Shown here piece by piece: positions 15,756 to 23,930 of a stretch of 64,000 bases of DNA (position 1 is the stretch's first letter; each line of letters begins with the position of its first letter). The DNA is from DATLGB01 sp963740765 (lineage in GTDB: Bacteria > Actinomycetota > Thermoleophilia > Solirubrobacterales > Solirubrobacteraceae), in assembly GCA_963740765.1 (NCBI GenBank), contig CAVUFN010000010.1, positions 186,001 through 250,000 on the forward strand, read 5' to 3'. Position numbers and translations under genes: made by a program. Under the pieces are notes generated by a model, which was given only the letters and a program-made list of their open reading frames with translations, was not told the origin of the DNA and made no database searches.

Positions 15756-16499
15756 ATGCAGCCCGAGATCGTCATCTTCGGGCTGTCGATCAAGACCTTC
15801 GGTCTCGCGTTCGGCATCTCGTTCCTGCTGTGCGGCGCGCTGCTGGCGCGGCGGCTGCGCGAGCTCGACCGCCCGGTCGACTGGGCTTACGAGCTGGTCT
15901 TCGCGGCGCTGGTCGGCGGCCTCGTCGGCGCGCGGCTCTGGTACGTCGTCGACCACACCGACGACCTGTCCGACGACGTCCTGGGAACGCTGTTCGGCGG
16001 GTCCGGGCTGGTCTGGTACGGCGGGGCGCTGGGCGGCGCGGCCGCCGTGATCCTGTGGGCGGCGCGCAAGCACTTCGTCGGCGTCGCGCTGCTGGACCTG
16101 TGCGCGCCCGCGCTCGCCCTCGGCTACGCGGGTGGCCGCGTCGGCTGCCAGGTCTCCGGCGACGGCGACTACGGCAAGGCGTGGGACGGGCCGTGGGCGA
16201 TGGCGTACCCCGACGGGGTCGTCCCGACGGACGTCGAGGTCCACCCGACGCCGATCTACGAGTCGCTGTCCATGGGCCTCGCCGCCCTGCTGCTGTGGCA
16301 CCTGCGCGACCGGATGGCGCCGGGCCGCCTGTTCGCGCTCTACCTCGTCCTCGCGGGCGTCGAGCGCTTCCTGGTCGAGTTCCTGCGCCGCAACCCGGAC
16401 GCGCTGATCGGCCTCACCACGGCGCAGCTCGTGTCGCTGGTGATGGTCGCGGCGGGCGGGGTCTGGCTGCTCAGGCCGGCACGTTCAGTGCCCGCCTGA
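15756..16499 (+). CDS. lgt: Prolipoprotein diacylglyceryl transferase
   Basis: 247 residues with about seven membrane helices. It transfers diacylglycerol from phosphatidylglycerol to the lipobox cysteine of prolipoproteins. The family signature appears at 127-140 as GRVGCQVSGDGDYG, a variant of the usual GRxGNFxNxE form, and HPTPIYES near residue 168 is the conserved periplasmic loop. The Asn in the canonical signature is replaced here by Gln132. It follows the dehydrogenase gene by 11 bases, probably in one transcript. Lipoproteins in this window (Cys16 at 2454, Cys20 at 23242, Cys19 at 30827) would be its clients. Confidence 0.9.
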   Translation: MQPEIVIFGLSIKTFGLAFGISFLLCGALLARRLRELDRPVDWAYELVFAALVGGLVGARLWYVVDHTDDLSDDVLGTLFGGSGLVWYGGALGGAAAVILWAARKHFVGVALLDLCAPALALGYAGGRVGCQVSGDGDYGKAWDGPWAMAYPDGVVPTDVEVHPTPIYESLSMGLAALLLWHLRDRMAPGRLFALYLVLAGVERFLVEFLRRNPDALIGLTTAQLVSLVMVAAGGVWLLRPARSVPA

Positions 16500-17142
16500 C
16501 CCAGCGGATCGACTCGTTCTGGATCTCCTCGTCGTGCTGGATCGAGCGGTGATGGCCGCCCGGCAGGACGAGCAGGCGCTTGGTCGGGGCGGCGGTGCGC
16601 TCGTGCAGCATCACCGAGTGGCGGTAGGGGACGCGCTCGTCGCCCTGGGCGTGGACGAGCATCAGTGGCGTCTGTGACTGCTCGACGATCAGGCCGAGGT
16701 CGTGCTCGGCGAAGAAGCCGTCGAGGTCCGGGAAGAGCCCGGCCAGCCCCTCGGCGGACGCGGGGCAGACAGCGATGATGGCGTCCGCCCGCGCGCGCTC
16801 GGCGGCGGCGATGGCCAGGTAGCCGCCGAGGCTCGAACCGCGCAGGATCAACGGCCTCGGGACCAGCGACGCGATCGCGGCGACGTCCTGGAGCACCCGC
16901 GCGTCCAGCTCGCCGTCGCTCTCGCCGTGGCCGCGCTGGTCGAAGCACACGGCGGCCAGGCCCGCCGCCCGGGCGGTGCGGGCCATGTCGTGATGGTTCT
17001 CCTTGCAGGAGTGGGCGCCGTGGATGACGACCATCCCGCCCCACGGCGTGCGCTCGGGCTGCCACAGCGTGTAGGCGAGGTCACCGTGGAAGCCACGGTC
17101 GGCGGGACCGGCGGGGGTGGGGAGGCGGCGAGTGCGTGACAT
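16471..17142 (-). CDS. Alpha/beta hydrolase (serine hydrolase)
   Basis: 223 residues from ATG 17142; the much longer upstream reading is antisense to lysA. Oxyanion loop VVIHGAHSCKENH, nucleophile elbow LRGSSLGGYLA, acid/base segments LVHAQGDERVPY and LPGGHHRSI give an intact Ser-Asp-His triad. The layout is that of small peptidase S9/monoacylglycerol lipase-like hydrolases; the substrate is unknown. It overlaps the lgt 3' end by 29 bases in convergence and is divergent from lysA with only 15 bases between starts. Confidence 0.8.
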   Translation of the reverse strand: MSRTRRLPTPAGPADRGFHGDLAYTLWQPERTPWGGMVVIHGAHSCKENHHDMARTARAAGLAAVCFDQRGHGESDGELDARVLQDVAAIASLVPRPLILRGSSLGGYLAIAAAERARADAIIAVCPASAEGLAGLFPDLDGFFAEHDLGLIVEQSQTPLMLVHAQGDERVPYRHSVMLHERTAAPTKRLLVLPGGHHRSIQHDEEIQNESIRWVRRALNVPA

Positions 17143-17157
17143 AGAGTGCGCCGCCGC

Positions 17158-18369
17158 ATGATGACGCTTTCCAGCGTGTATCCGCAGGCGTCGTCGGTCG
17201 TCGACGGCCGCCTGACCATCGGGGGCTGCGACGCGGCCGAGCTGGCCCGCGAGTTCGGCACCCCTGCGTACGTCGTCGCGGAGGACGACCTGCGCACTCA
17301 GGCGCGTGCGTTCGCGGACGCGAGCGACGCCGGGATCGTCTACGCGAGCAAGGCGTTCCCGTGCACCGCAGCGCTGCGCATCTTCGCGGAGGAGGGGCTG
17401 GGCGTCGACGTCGCCAGCGGCGGCGAGCTGCACCTGGCGCTGACCGCCGGATTCGACCCCGAGCGCATCGTCATGCACGGCAACGCGAAGGCGCCCGCCG
17501 AGCTGCGGGCGGCGGTCGACGCGGGCGTCGGGCTGATCGTCATCGACGGCTCGGACGCGGCGAAGCTCACCGACCTGGGCGTGCGCGGGCAGCGCTGCCT
17601 GATCCGCGTCGTCCCCGGCGTCGACGTCGACACCCACACCGGCATCCAGACGGGCGGGACGACCTCGAAGTTCGGGCTGCTCCCCGGCGAGGCGGCCGCG
17701 CTGATCGCCGACCCGCCTCCGTCGATCGACATCGCCGGCCTGCACTTCCACCTCGGCTCGCAGCTCTTCGACACCGAGCCCTTCGTCGCGGCGGTGGAGA
17801 CGCTCCGCAGCCTGGGCGAGTTCGCGGTCTACGACCTCGGCGGCGGCCCGGCCGCGGGCTACACCCGCGACGACGACCCGCCCGACCCGGTCGAGTGGGT
17901 CCGCGCGGTCGTGGACATCGCCCGCGACGCCTTCGGGGACGGTCCCGAGCTGCTGCTCGAGCCGGGCCGGGCGCTCGTCGCCAACGCAGGGGTGACGCTG
18001 TACGAGGTGCTCGACGTCAAGCGCGGCTTCGTGGCCGTCGACGGCGGCATGAGCGACAACCTGCGCCCGATGCTCTACGAGGCGCGCTACGAGGCGGTGC
18101 TGGCAGACCGCGTGGAGGAGCCCGGCGCCGCGTACGACGTGGTCGGCAAGCACTGCGAGTCGACGGACGTGATCGTGCGTGCCGCCGAGCTCGCCGACCC
18201 CGTCCCGGGCGACGTGCTCGTCACCCCCGCGACCGGTGCGTACGGCTACGCGCTGGCCAACAACTACAACGGCATCCCGCGCCCGCCCGTCGTCTTCTGC
18301 CGTGACGGCGAGGCGCGCGTGGTCGTCCGCCGCGAGACCTACGAGGACCTGACTTCCCGCGATGCCTGA
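17158..18369 (+). CDS. lysA: Diaminopimelate decarboxylase
   Basis: 403 residues from ATG 17158; ATG 17161 is equally possible. Last step of lysine synthesis: meso-diaminopimelate to lysine, PLP-dependent. The Schiff-base Lys65 is in VYASKAFPC, the Gly-rich phosphate loop in YDLGGG, and the second-subunit active-site Cys in GKHCESTD. Other family marks are HFHLGSQ and EPGRALVANAG. TAGAGT at 17142-17147 lies 10 nt before the start, without a Shine-Dalgarno. It overlaps hom by 8 bases and begins the lysA-hom-GNAT-thrC-thrB operon, joining lysine and threonine synthesis under one promoter. Confidence 0.95.
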   Translation: MMTLSSVYPQASSVVDGRLTIGGCDAAELAREFGTPAYVVAEDDLRTQARAFADASDAGIVYASKAFPCTAALRIFAEEGLGVDVASGGELHLALTAGFDPERIVMHGNAKAPAELRAAVDAGVGLIVIDGSDAAKLTDLGVRGQRCLIRVVPGVDVDTHTGIQTGGTTSKFGLLPGEAAALIADPPPSIDIAGLHFHLGSQLFDTEPFVAAVETLRSLGEFAVYDLGGGPAAGYTRDDDPPDPVEWVRAVVDIARDAFGDGPELLLEPGRALVANAGVTLYEVLDVKRGFVAVDGGMSDNLRPMLYEARYEAVLADRVEEPGAAYDVVGKHCESTDVIVRAAELADPVPGDVLVTPATGAYGYALANNYNGIPRPPVVFCRDGEARVVVRRETYEDLTSRDA

Positions 18370-19585
18370 CCCCTTCAAGATCGGCCTGCTCGGCCACGGC
18401 ACGGTGGGCGGCGCGTTCGCCGAGCTGCTGCCCGAGCGCGCGACGCACGTCGAGCACCTCACCGGCCTGCGCCCCGAGATCGTCGGGACGCTGACGCGCT
18501 CGACCGGGTCCTTCGACGAGATCCTCGAGCGCTGCGACCTCGTCGTCGAGCTGATGGGCGGGCTCGAGCCGGCGCGCGAGTACGTGCTCGCCGCGATGCG
18601 CGCGGGCAAGCACGTCGTCACCGCCAACAAGCAGCTGCTGGCCGCCCACGGGGAGGAGCTGTGGGCCGAGGCGCGCGAGCGCGGCGTGCAGCTGCGCTTC
18701 GAGGGCGCCGTCGCCGGCGTCGTGCCCGTCATCCGGGTCATCCAGGAGTCGCTGGCCGGCTCGCACGTCGACCGCGTCAGCGGGATCGTCAACGGGACGA
18801 CGAACTACATCCTCACCGAGATGGCGGCCAAGGGCATGTCCTACGCGGACGCGCTCGCCGAGGCGCAGCGGCTCGGCTACGCGGAGGCCGACCCGACCGA
18901 CGACGTCAACGGCAAGGACGCCGCCGCGAAGATGGCGATCCTGGCGCGGCTGGCCTTCGACACGCCGGTGTCGATCGACGACGTCCCCTACGAGGGCATC
19001 GAGCACATCACCGCCGAGGACATGCAGTTCGCCCGGGACCTGCGCCTCGGGCTCAAGCTGGTCGGGACGGCGGAGCGCGTCGACGGCGGGCTCGCCGTTC
19101 GCGTCCACCCGGCGCTGTTGTACTCCGGCCATCCGCTCGCGTCGGTCCACGGTCCCTACAACGCGGTCACCGTCGAGGCGCCCGCGATCACCGAGATCAC
19201 GATGTCCGGCCCGGGAGCGGGCGGCCCGCAGACCGCGACCGCCGTCCTCGGCGACGTCATCAGCGCGATGATCCCGCCCGCCTCGACGCCCGAGACCACG
19301 GAGCGGCTGAAGATCGTCGAGGACGTCGTGTCGGCGTTCTACGTGCGCATGGAGGTCGCCGACCGTCCCGGGGTCCTGGCCCGCGTCGCCGAGGTCCTCG
19401 GCATGCAGGGCTGCTCGATCAAGCAGCTCTACCAGCACGGCCTCGGGGGTGACGCCCGGCTGGTCATGACGCTCCATCCCGTGCTCGAGTCGCAGCTCTA
19501 CGCGGCGCTCCAGCTGCTGGCCGGGCTCGAGTTCGTCCGCTCCAAGCCACACGCGATCCGGGTCATCGAGGAGGAGTACGTCTGA
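18362..19585 (+). CDS. hom: Homoserine dehydrogenase with ACT domain
   Basis: 407 residues. Reduces aspartate semialdehyde to homoserine. N-terminal Rossmann motif IGLLGHGTVGGAF, the conserved KHVVTANKQLLA and the catalytic region NGTTNYILTEM with the YAEADPTDDVNGKDAAAK segment. Residues about 325-400 form a C-terminal ACT domain (VADRPGVLARVAEVLGMQGC), the usual site of threonine feedback inhibition. It begins inside the lysA stop region and is followed after 20 bases by a small acetyltransferase gene. Confidence 0.95.
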   Translation: MPDPFKIGLLGHGTVGGAFAELLPERATHVEHLTGLRPEIVGTLTRSTGSFDEILERCDLVVELMGGLEPAREYVLAAMRAGKHVVTANKQLLAAHGEELWAEARERGVQLRFEGAVAGVVPVIRVIQESLAGSHVDRVSGIVNGTTNYILTEMAAKGMSYADALAEAQRLGYAEADPTDDVNGKDAAAKMAILARLAFDTPVSIDDVPYEGIEHITAEDMQFARDLRLGLKLVGTAERVDGGLAVRVHPALLYSGHPLASVHGPYNAVTVEAPAITEITMSGPGAGGPQTATAVLGDVISAMIPPASTPETTERLKIVEDVVSAFYVRMEVADRPGVLARVAEVLGMQGCSIKQLYQHGLGGDARLVMTLHPVLESQLYAALQLLAGLEFVRSKPHAIRVIEEEYV

Positions 19586-19605
19586 GACTTTCCTCGGGCA
19601 CGCTG

Positions 19606-19965
19606 ATGGGGGAGCGGGTCACGCTGCGCCCGGTCTCCGGCGGGGACGCCGGCGTCCTCGGGGTCCCGCGCCGGATCCTGCGCACCGACGGCCGCGACCG
19701 GGACCTCGGCCGCGCGGCACGCTTCGCCGCCGTCGTCGACGGTGACGTCGCCGGCTACTTCGTGCTGCACGGGATTGCCGGCGAGGCCGCGGAGGTCGGC
19801 GTCTACGTGCTCCCGGCCCTGCGGCGCCGCGGGCTCGCCACCGAAGCGCTGGGCCTGCTGATCGACTGGGCGCAGCCGCTGCGGGTGCGCTTCACGACCA
19901 CGCGGGACAACGTCGCGGCGCAGCGGCTCGCGGCGCGGGCCGGGCTCGAGGTCGCATGGGCCTGA
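19606..19965 (+). CDS. Short GNAT-family N-acetyltransferase
   Basis: 119 residues, shorter than the usual 140-170 because the N-terminal helices are reduced. The acetyl-CoA-binding motif A is intact: VGVYVLPALRRRGLATEALG (Arg-Arg-x-Gly-x-Ala type), followed by the motif B helix NVAAQRLAARAGLE. It lies between hom and thrC and overlaps the thrC start by 10 bases, so it is translated as part of the threonine operon. The substrate is unknown; modification of an amino acid intermediate, an antimetabolite or a ribosomal protein are all possible. Confidence 0.78.
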   Translation: MGERVTLRPVSGGDAGVLGVPRRILRTDGRDRDLGRAARFAAVVDGDVAGYFVLHGIAGEAAEVGVYVLPALRRRGLATEALGLLIDWAQPLRVRFTTTRDNVAAQRLAARAGLEVAWA

Positions 19966-20960
19966 TCGAGCGCTACCGCGACCGGCTGCCCTTCGACGCC
20001 GGCGACCCGGTCGTCTCCCTCGGCGAGGGCTCGACGCCGCTCGTGCTCGCCGAGCGCGTGTCCGAGCGCGTCGGCGCCGAGGTGTGGCTGAAGCTCGAGG
20101 GCCTCAACCCGACCGGCTCCTTCAAGGACCGCGGGATGACCTGCGCGGTCAGCGCGGCCGTCCGCGACGGGGCGCAGGCCGTCATCTGCGCGTCGACCGG
20201 GAACACCGCCGCCAGCGCCGCCGCCTACGCGGGGCGGGCCGGGCTGACCGGCGCCGTGATCGTCCCGGAGGGCAAGATCGCCACGGGCAAGCTCGCCCAG
20301 GCGCTCATGCACGGCGCCAGGGTGATCGCGCTGCAGGGCAACTTCGACGAGGCGCTGACGATCGTCCGCGAGCTGGCCGAGCACCACCCGATCGGCCTCG
20401 TCAACTCCGTCAACCCGTTCCGGCTCGAGGGGCAGAAGACGGCGTCGTTCGAGATCCTCGACGAGCTCGGCAGCCTCGACGCGCTGTGCATCCCGGTCGG
20501 CAACGCGGGCAACATCACCGCCTACTGGAAGGGCTTCCAGGAGGCCGGCGCGTCCCCGCGGATGCTCGGCTGGCAAGCCGCCGGCGCCGCGCCGCTCGTG
20601 CACGGCGAGCCCGTCAAGGACCCTGAGACGGTGGCGAGCGCGATCCGCATCGGCAACCCCGCGCGCTGGGAGGAGGCGATGGGTGCGATGAGCGCGTCCC
20701 AGGGCGACATCCGCGCGGTCACCGACGAGCAGATCCTCGACGCCTACCGGTTCCTGGCCGCCCACGAGGGCGTCTTCTGCGAGCCGGCCTCGGCCGCCCC
20801 GGTCGCCGGGCTGCTGGCCCACGGCGCCGAGGGCGCGTCGAAGATCGCGTGCGTCCTGACCGGCCACGGCCTCAAGGACCCGCAGACCGCGCTCTCGCAG
20901 GCCGGCTCCGTCGTGCCCTGCGACGCGACCACCGCGGCCGTGGAGAAGGTCCTCTTCTAG
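19956..20960 (+). CDS. thrC: Threonine synthase
   Basis: 334 residues. Converts O-phosphohomoserine to threonine with PLP. The Schiff-base Lys57 is in NPTGSFKDRGMT, the phosphate-binding loop in ASTGNTAASAAAYAGRAG, and VGNAGNITAYWKGF is the second Gly-rich loop. It is the short form without the long N-terminal domain, as in most actinobacteria. Its ATG overlaps the acetyltransferase stop, and its own stop is immediately followed by the thrB start codon. Confidence 0.95.
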   Translation: MGLIERYRDRLPFDAGDPVVSLGEGSTPLVLAERVSERVGAEVWLKLEGLNPTGSFKDRGMTCAVSAAVRDGAQAVICASTGNTAASAAAYAGRAGLTGAVIVPEGKIATGKLAQALMHGARVIALQGNFDEALTIVRELAEHHPIGLVNSVNPFRLEGQKTASFEILDELGSLDALCIPVGNAGNITAYWKGFQEAGASPRMLGWQAAGAAPLVHGEPVKDPETVASAIRIGNPARWEEAMGAMSASQGDIRAVTDEQILDAYRFLAAHEGVFCEPASAAPVAGLLAHGAEGASKIACVLTGHGLKDPQTALSQAGSVVPCDATTAAVEKVLF

Positions 20961-21812
20961 GTGAACCGCCGACGCCTGGTCCGCGTGCCGGCGTCCTCGG
21001 CCAACCTCGGGCCGGGCTTCGACGTGCTGGCCGCGGCGCTGGCGCTACACGTCGAGGTGGAGGTGGTGGAGACGGGGCGCTTCCAGGTCGTCAGCGACCT
21101 GCGCATCGCCCGCGACCGCCGCAACCTCTGCGTGCGCGGCTTCGCGATGCTGGCCGACCCGCAGCGCTTCGAGTTCCGCATCCGCTCCGACGTCCCGCTG
21201 AGCGGCGGCCTCGGGACGAGCGCCGCCGCCTACCTCGCCGGCCTGCTCGCCGCCGACTCGATCTTCGAGCTCGACGCCGACCTGCTCGCCCTCGGGACCC
21301 AGCTCGAGGGCCACCCCGACAACGTCGCCGCCGCGCTGCACGGCGGTTTCGTCGCCTGCGTCGACGGCCACGTGTCCCGGCTCGGCGTCCCCCAGGGGCT
21401 CGAGGCGGTCCTGGTCGTCCCGCACGAGGCGGTCCGCACGCGCGAGGCGCGGCGCGCGCTGCCCCAGCATGTCCCGATGCGCGACGCGGTCTTCAACGTC
21501 GGCCGCACGGCGCAGCTCGTGCTCGGCCTGGCCCGCGGGGACCTGTCCCTGATCGCCGAGGGCCTCGAGGACCGCCTCCACCAGCCCCACCGCGCCCACC
21601 TCTATCCGCGTTCCGCCGAGCTGGTCGCCGACGCCAAGGACATCGGCGCGCTCGGGGCCACGATGTCGGGCGCCGGCCCGACCGTCCTCGTCTGGACCGC
21701 TTACGACACCACCGGCGCCGTCGTCCAGGCCCTGCGCGGGCGCGCCGAGGGCTGGGCCACCGTCACCCGCGTCCCCTTCGAGGAGCACGGCGCGGACGTA
21801 TCAGAGCTCTGA
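20961..21812 (+). CDS. thrB: Homoserine kinase
   Basis: 283 residues from GTG 20961, directly after the thrC stop. GHMP-family kinase: N-terminal VPASSANLGPGFDVLAAAL, the phosphate-binding loop PLSGGLGTSAAA at 79-90, and the C-terminal motif GATMSGAGPTVL. It phosphorylates homoserine to feed threonine synthase. It is the last gene of the operon; 21 bases separate its stop from the convergent ung gene. Confidence 0.95.
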   Translation: MNRRRLVRVPASSANLGPGFDVLAAALALHVEVEVVETGRFQVVSDLRIARDRRNLCVRGFAMLADPQRFEFRIRSDVPLSGGLGTSAAAYLAGLLAADSIFELDADLLALGTQLEGHPDNVAAALHGGFVACVDGHVSRLGVPQGLEAVLVVPHEAVRTREARRALPQHVPMRDAVFNVGRTAQLVLGLARGDLSLIAEGLEDRLHQPHRAHLYPRSAELVADAKDIGALGATMSGAGPTVLVWTAYDTTGAVVQALRGRAEGWATVTRVPFEEHGADVSEL

Positions 21813-21833
21813 ACCGCGCAGCGGCCTGCGCCC

Positions 21834-22502
21834 TCAGGGCAGGCGCCAGTCGACCGGATCAGCGCCCTGCTCAGCCAGCAAGGCGTTGGCGCGGGAGAAC
21901 GGGCGGGAGCCGAAGAAGCCGTTGTGGGCCGACAGCGGGGACGGGTGCGCGGACTCGACGGCGGGGACATCGCCGAGCAGCGGCTTGAGGTTGCGGGCGT
22001 TGCGGCCCCAGAGGATCGCGGCGAGCGGCCCCCCGCGGGCGGCGAGCGCCGTGATCGCCTGCTCGGTGACCGCCTCCCAGCCCTTGCCCTGATGGGAGTT
22101 GGGCCGGCCGGCCCCGACCGTCAGCGCGCGGTTGAGCAGCAGGACGCCGCGGTCGGCCCAGGGGGAGAGGTCGCCCGTCGCCGGTGCCGGGTGGCCGAGG
22201 TCGGTCGCGTACTCGGCGAAGATGTTGCGCAGGCTGGCCGGCAGCGGCCGGACGTCGGGGGCCACGGAGAAGCTGAGGCCGACCGCGTGGCCGGGCGTGG
22301 GGTACGGGTCCTGGCCGACGATCAGGACCCGGACGTCGGCCAACGGATGCTGGAAGGCGCGCAGGATGTGCTTGCCCGCCGGGAGGTAGCCGCGTCCGGC
22401 CGCCGACTCGTCGCGCAGGAACTGACCGAGCGCGGTCAGCTGCGACTCGACGGGCGCGAGCGCCTCGGCCCAACCCGGATCGATCGCGTCGGCGAGCGTC
22501 AT
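21834..22502 (-). CDS. ung: Uracil-DNA glycosylase, family 1
   Basis: 222 residues from the ATG at 22502, which overlaps the upstream transpeptidase stop (ATGA). Removes uracil from DNA. The water-activating motif GQDPY is at 63-67 and the leucine-loop motif HPSPL at 186-190 (HPSPLSAHNGFFGSRPFS), both intact; SFSVAPDVRPLPASLRNIF is the pyrimidine-binding segment. No partner-specific context beyond coupling to the transpeptidase gene. Confidence 0.95.
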   Translation of the reverse strand: MTLADAIDPGWAEALAPVESQLTALGQFLRDESAAGRGYLPAGKHILRAFQHPLADVRVLIVGQDPYPTPGHAVGLSFSVAPDVRPLPASLRNIFAEYATDLGHPAPATGDLSPWADRGVLLLNRALTVGAGRPNSHQGKGWEAVTEQAITALAARGGPLAAILWGRNARNLKPLLGDVPAVESAHPSPLSAHNGFFGSRPFSRANALLAEQGADPVDWRLP

Positions 22503-23242
22503 GCGCGCACGATCACCGGCGCTCCGAGCGGCACCCGGCGCATGAGCTTGCGCAGCGCCTGCTCTGGGGCGCGCATGCACCCGAGGGAGACGGGGTGGCC
22601 GATCGACTCGACCGCGGGCGTGCCGTGGATGGCGAGCCGGTCCCCGCCGGGCCAGCCCGGCTCGAGCCGGGTCTGATGCCCGGTCAGCGCCAGCGCGCAG
22701 CAGCCGTAGGGCGACGTCCCGTCCTCCGGGGTGAGCTTGTCCGTGACCGCGTAGCGGCCCAGCGGCGTCTCGTTGCCGGGGCGGCCGACGGCGACGGGGA
22801 ACTTGACGAGGGTGCGGTCGCCGTCGCGCAGCACGGCCGTGCGATCGGAGCGGTCGACGCTGATGTGCAGGTCCGTGCCGTGCACGAAGGTCCCGCGCGC
22901 GCGGACCCAGCCGGGATGCGAGTTGGGCAGCTGGGAGACGACGACCTTCAGCCACGGTCCGCGGCGGTCGAGCACGCCGAGGATGGACTGCGAGCCGAAC
23001 TCCGTCTTGGCCGGGATCTTCGTCAGCACGCGGCCGCCGGGGCGCTCGTAGAGGCGCGTCGGCCGGGTCAGCGCCGCGGTCAGGTAGCGGCCGACCGGGG
23101 CAGGGGCCGGGGTGGACGCGGCGACGGGGGAGAAGGGCTTGGGCGCCGGCGACGGGGCGGCGGCCCGGTCAGGGCTCGATCCGCAGCCCGTCGCCGACAC
23201 CACGATGACGAGCGACGAGAGAGCGGACGTGCGGAGGCGCAT
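22499..23242 (-). CDS. L,D-transpeptidase lipoprotein (YkuD)
   Basis: 247 residues. N-terminus with a possible lipobox (SATGC, Cys20), a Pro/Ala-rich linker to about residue 48, a small SH3-like segment (about 55-115), then the YkuD catalytic domain with the His-Gly and SLGCMR motif (HGTPAVESIGHPVSLGCMR, nucleophile Cys222). These enzymes make 3-3 peptidoglycan cross-links or attach proteins to the wall. The start lies 74 bases inside the preceding PNPOx-family gene in another frame; that overlap is unusual but the signal peptide supports it. It is coupled to ung by an ATGA overlap. Confidence 0.88.
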   Translation of the reverse strand: MRLRTSALSSLVIVVSATGCGSSPDRAAAPSPAPKPFSPVAASTPAPAPVGRYLTAALTRPTRLYERPGGRVLTKIPAKTEFGSQSILGVLDRRGPWLKVVVSQLPNSHPGWVRARGTFVHGTDLHISVDRSDRTAVLRDGDRTLVKFPVAVGRPGNETPLGRYAVTDKLTPEDGTSPYGCCALALTGHQTRLEPGWPGGDRLAIHGTPAVESIGHPVSLGCMRAPEQALRKLMRRVPLGAPVIVRA

Positions 23243-23876
23243 CGCCGTCAGTATCGGCGATCGGTTCGCCGGCGGCGAGACTGAGCGGGACGACGCCGGC
23301 CCAGACGTCGAGCGCGTAGTCCTCGGGGGCCTCGACCGGGCCGCCGGTACGCATCTTGGCCGACGCCTCGTCCAGTGGCAGCGACAGGACCATCGTGCCC
23401 TTGAGCTCCTGGCGGGTCGGGCGGCGGACGTGCGGCCAGCGGCCGGGGACGAGCTTCTCCGTGAACGCCTCGAGCGCGGCCAGCTTGGCCTCCTCGCCCG
23501 CGACGACCCGGGCCGAGCCGAGGACGACAGCGGACCGGTAGTTCATCGAGTGGTTGAAGGCGCTGCGGGCGAGGACCATGCCGTCCACGATCGTGACCGT
23601 GACGCAGACGGGCGCGCCGCTCGCGCCGGTGCGGAACGCCCGGCTGGCGGCCGACCCGTGCAGGAGCAGCTCGTCGCCGACCCGCGCGTGGATGGTGGGG
23701 ACAACGAACGGCTGGCCCTCGGCGTCCGTGAAGCCGAGGTGGCAGATGGGCGCCTCGTCGAGGATCGCGTGGATCGCGTCCTGCTCGTAGACGGCGCGCT
23801 TGGGCGCGCGGCGGACGCGGGTGCGAGGGGAAGGGGCAAGGAGTGGTTGGGCATCTGTTCTGATACAGTTGGTCAA
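23169..23876 (-). CDS. PNPOx-family FMN-binding protein
   Basis: 235 residues, assuming TTG 23876; no ATG or GTG exists in frame, and the region from QPLLAPSPRTRVRRAPKRAV onward matches the typical N-terminus of this family, so a start near here is needed. The split-barrel flavin fold is visible in ICHLGFTDAEGQPFVVPTIH, LLLHGSAASRAF and FNHSMNYRSAVVLGSARV. Relatives are flavin-dependent reductases or pyridoxamine-phosphate-oxidase-like proteins of mostly unknown substrate. It is divergent from a MocR-type regulator, and a perfect inverted repeat covers the shared promoter region, so PLP-linked control is likely. The C-terminal 30 residues extend past the usual end. Confidence 0.8.
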   Translation of the reverse strand: MTNCIRTDAQPLLAPSPRTRVRRAPKRAVYEQDAIHAILDEAPICHLGFTDAEGQPFVVPTIHARVGDELLLHGSAASRAFRTGASGAPVCVTVTIVDGMVLARSAFNHSMNYRSAVVLGSARVVAGEEAKLAALEAFTEKLVPGRWPHVRRPTRQELKGTMVLSLPLDEASAKMRTGGPVEAPEDYALDVWAGVVPLSLAAGEPIADTDGDAPPHVRSLVARHRGVGDGLRIEP

Positions 23877-23880
23877 CTGT
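23865..23880. promoter_or_regulatory. Palindromic operator between mocR-type gene and PNPOx gene
   Basis: ACAGTTG (23865-23871) and CAACTGT (23874-23880) are perfect inverted repeats separated by 2 bases, in the middle of the divergent promoter region. A GATTAT hexamer at 23891-23896 with TTGGTC at 23869-23874 could be the rightward promoter, which the palindrome would overlap. The most likely binder is the adjacent MocR regulator. Confidence 0.65.
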
Positions 23881-23930
23881 GACAGAGTCAGATTATCACA
23901 GGCTCGAACCTGCGCGAGATCGCGGCGTCG

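Noticed and set aside
17142..18792. Minus-strand extension of the alpha/beta hydrolase frame opposite lysA
   Set aside because: Hydrolase homology begins at the ATG at 17142; upstream residues are antisense to the diaminopimelate decarboxylase core.
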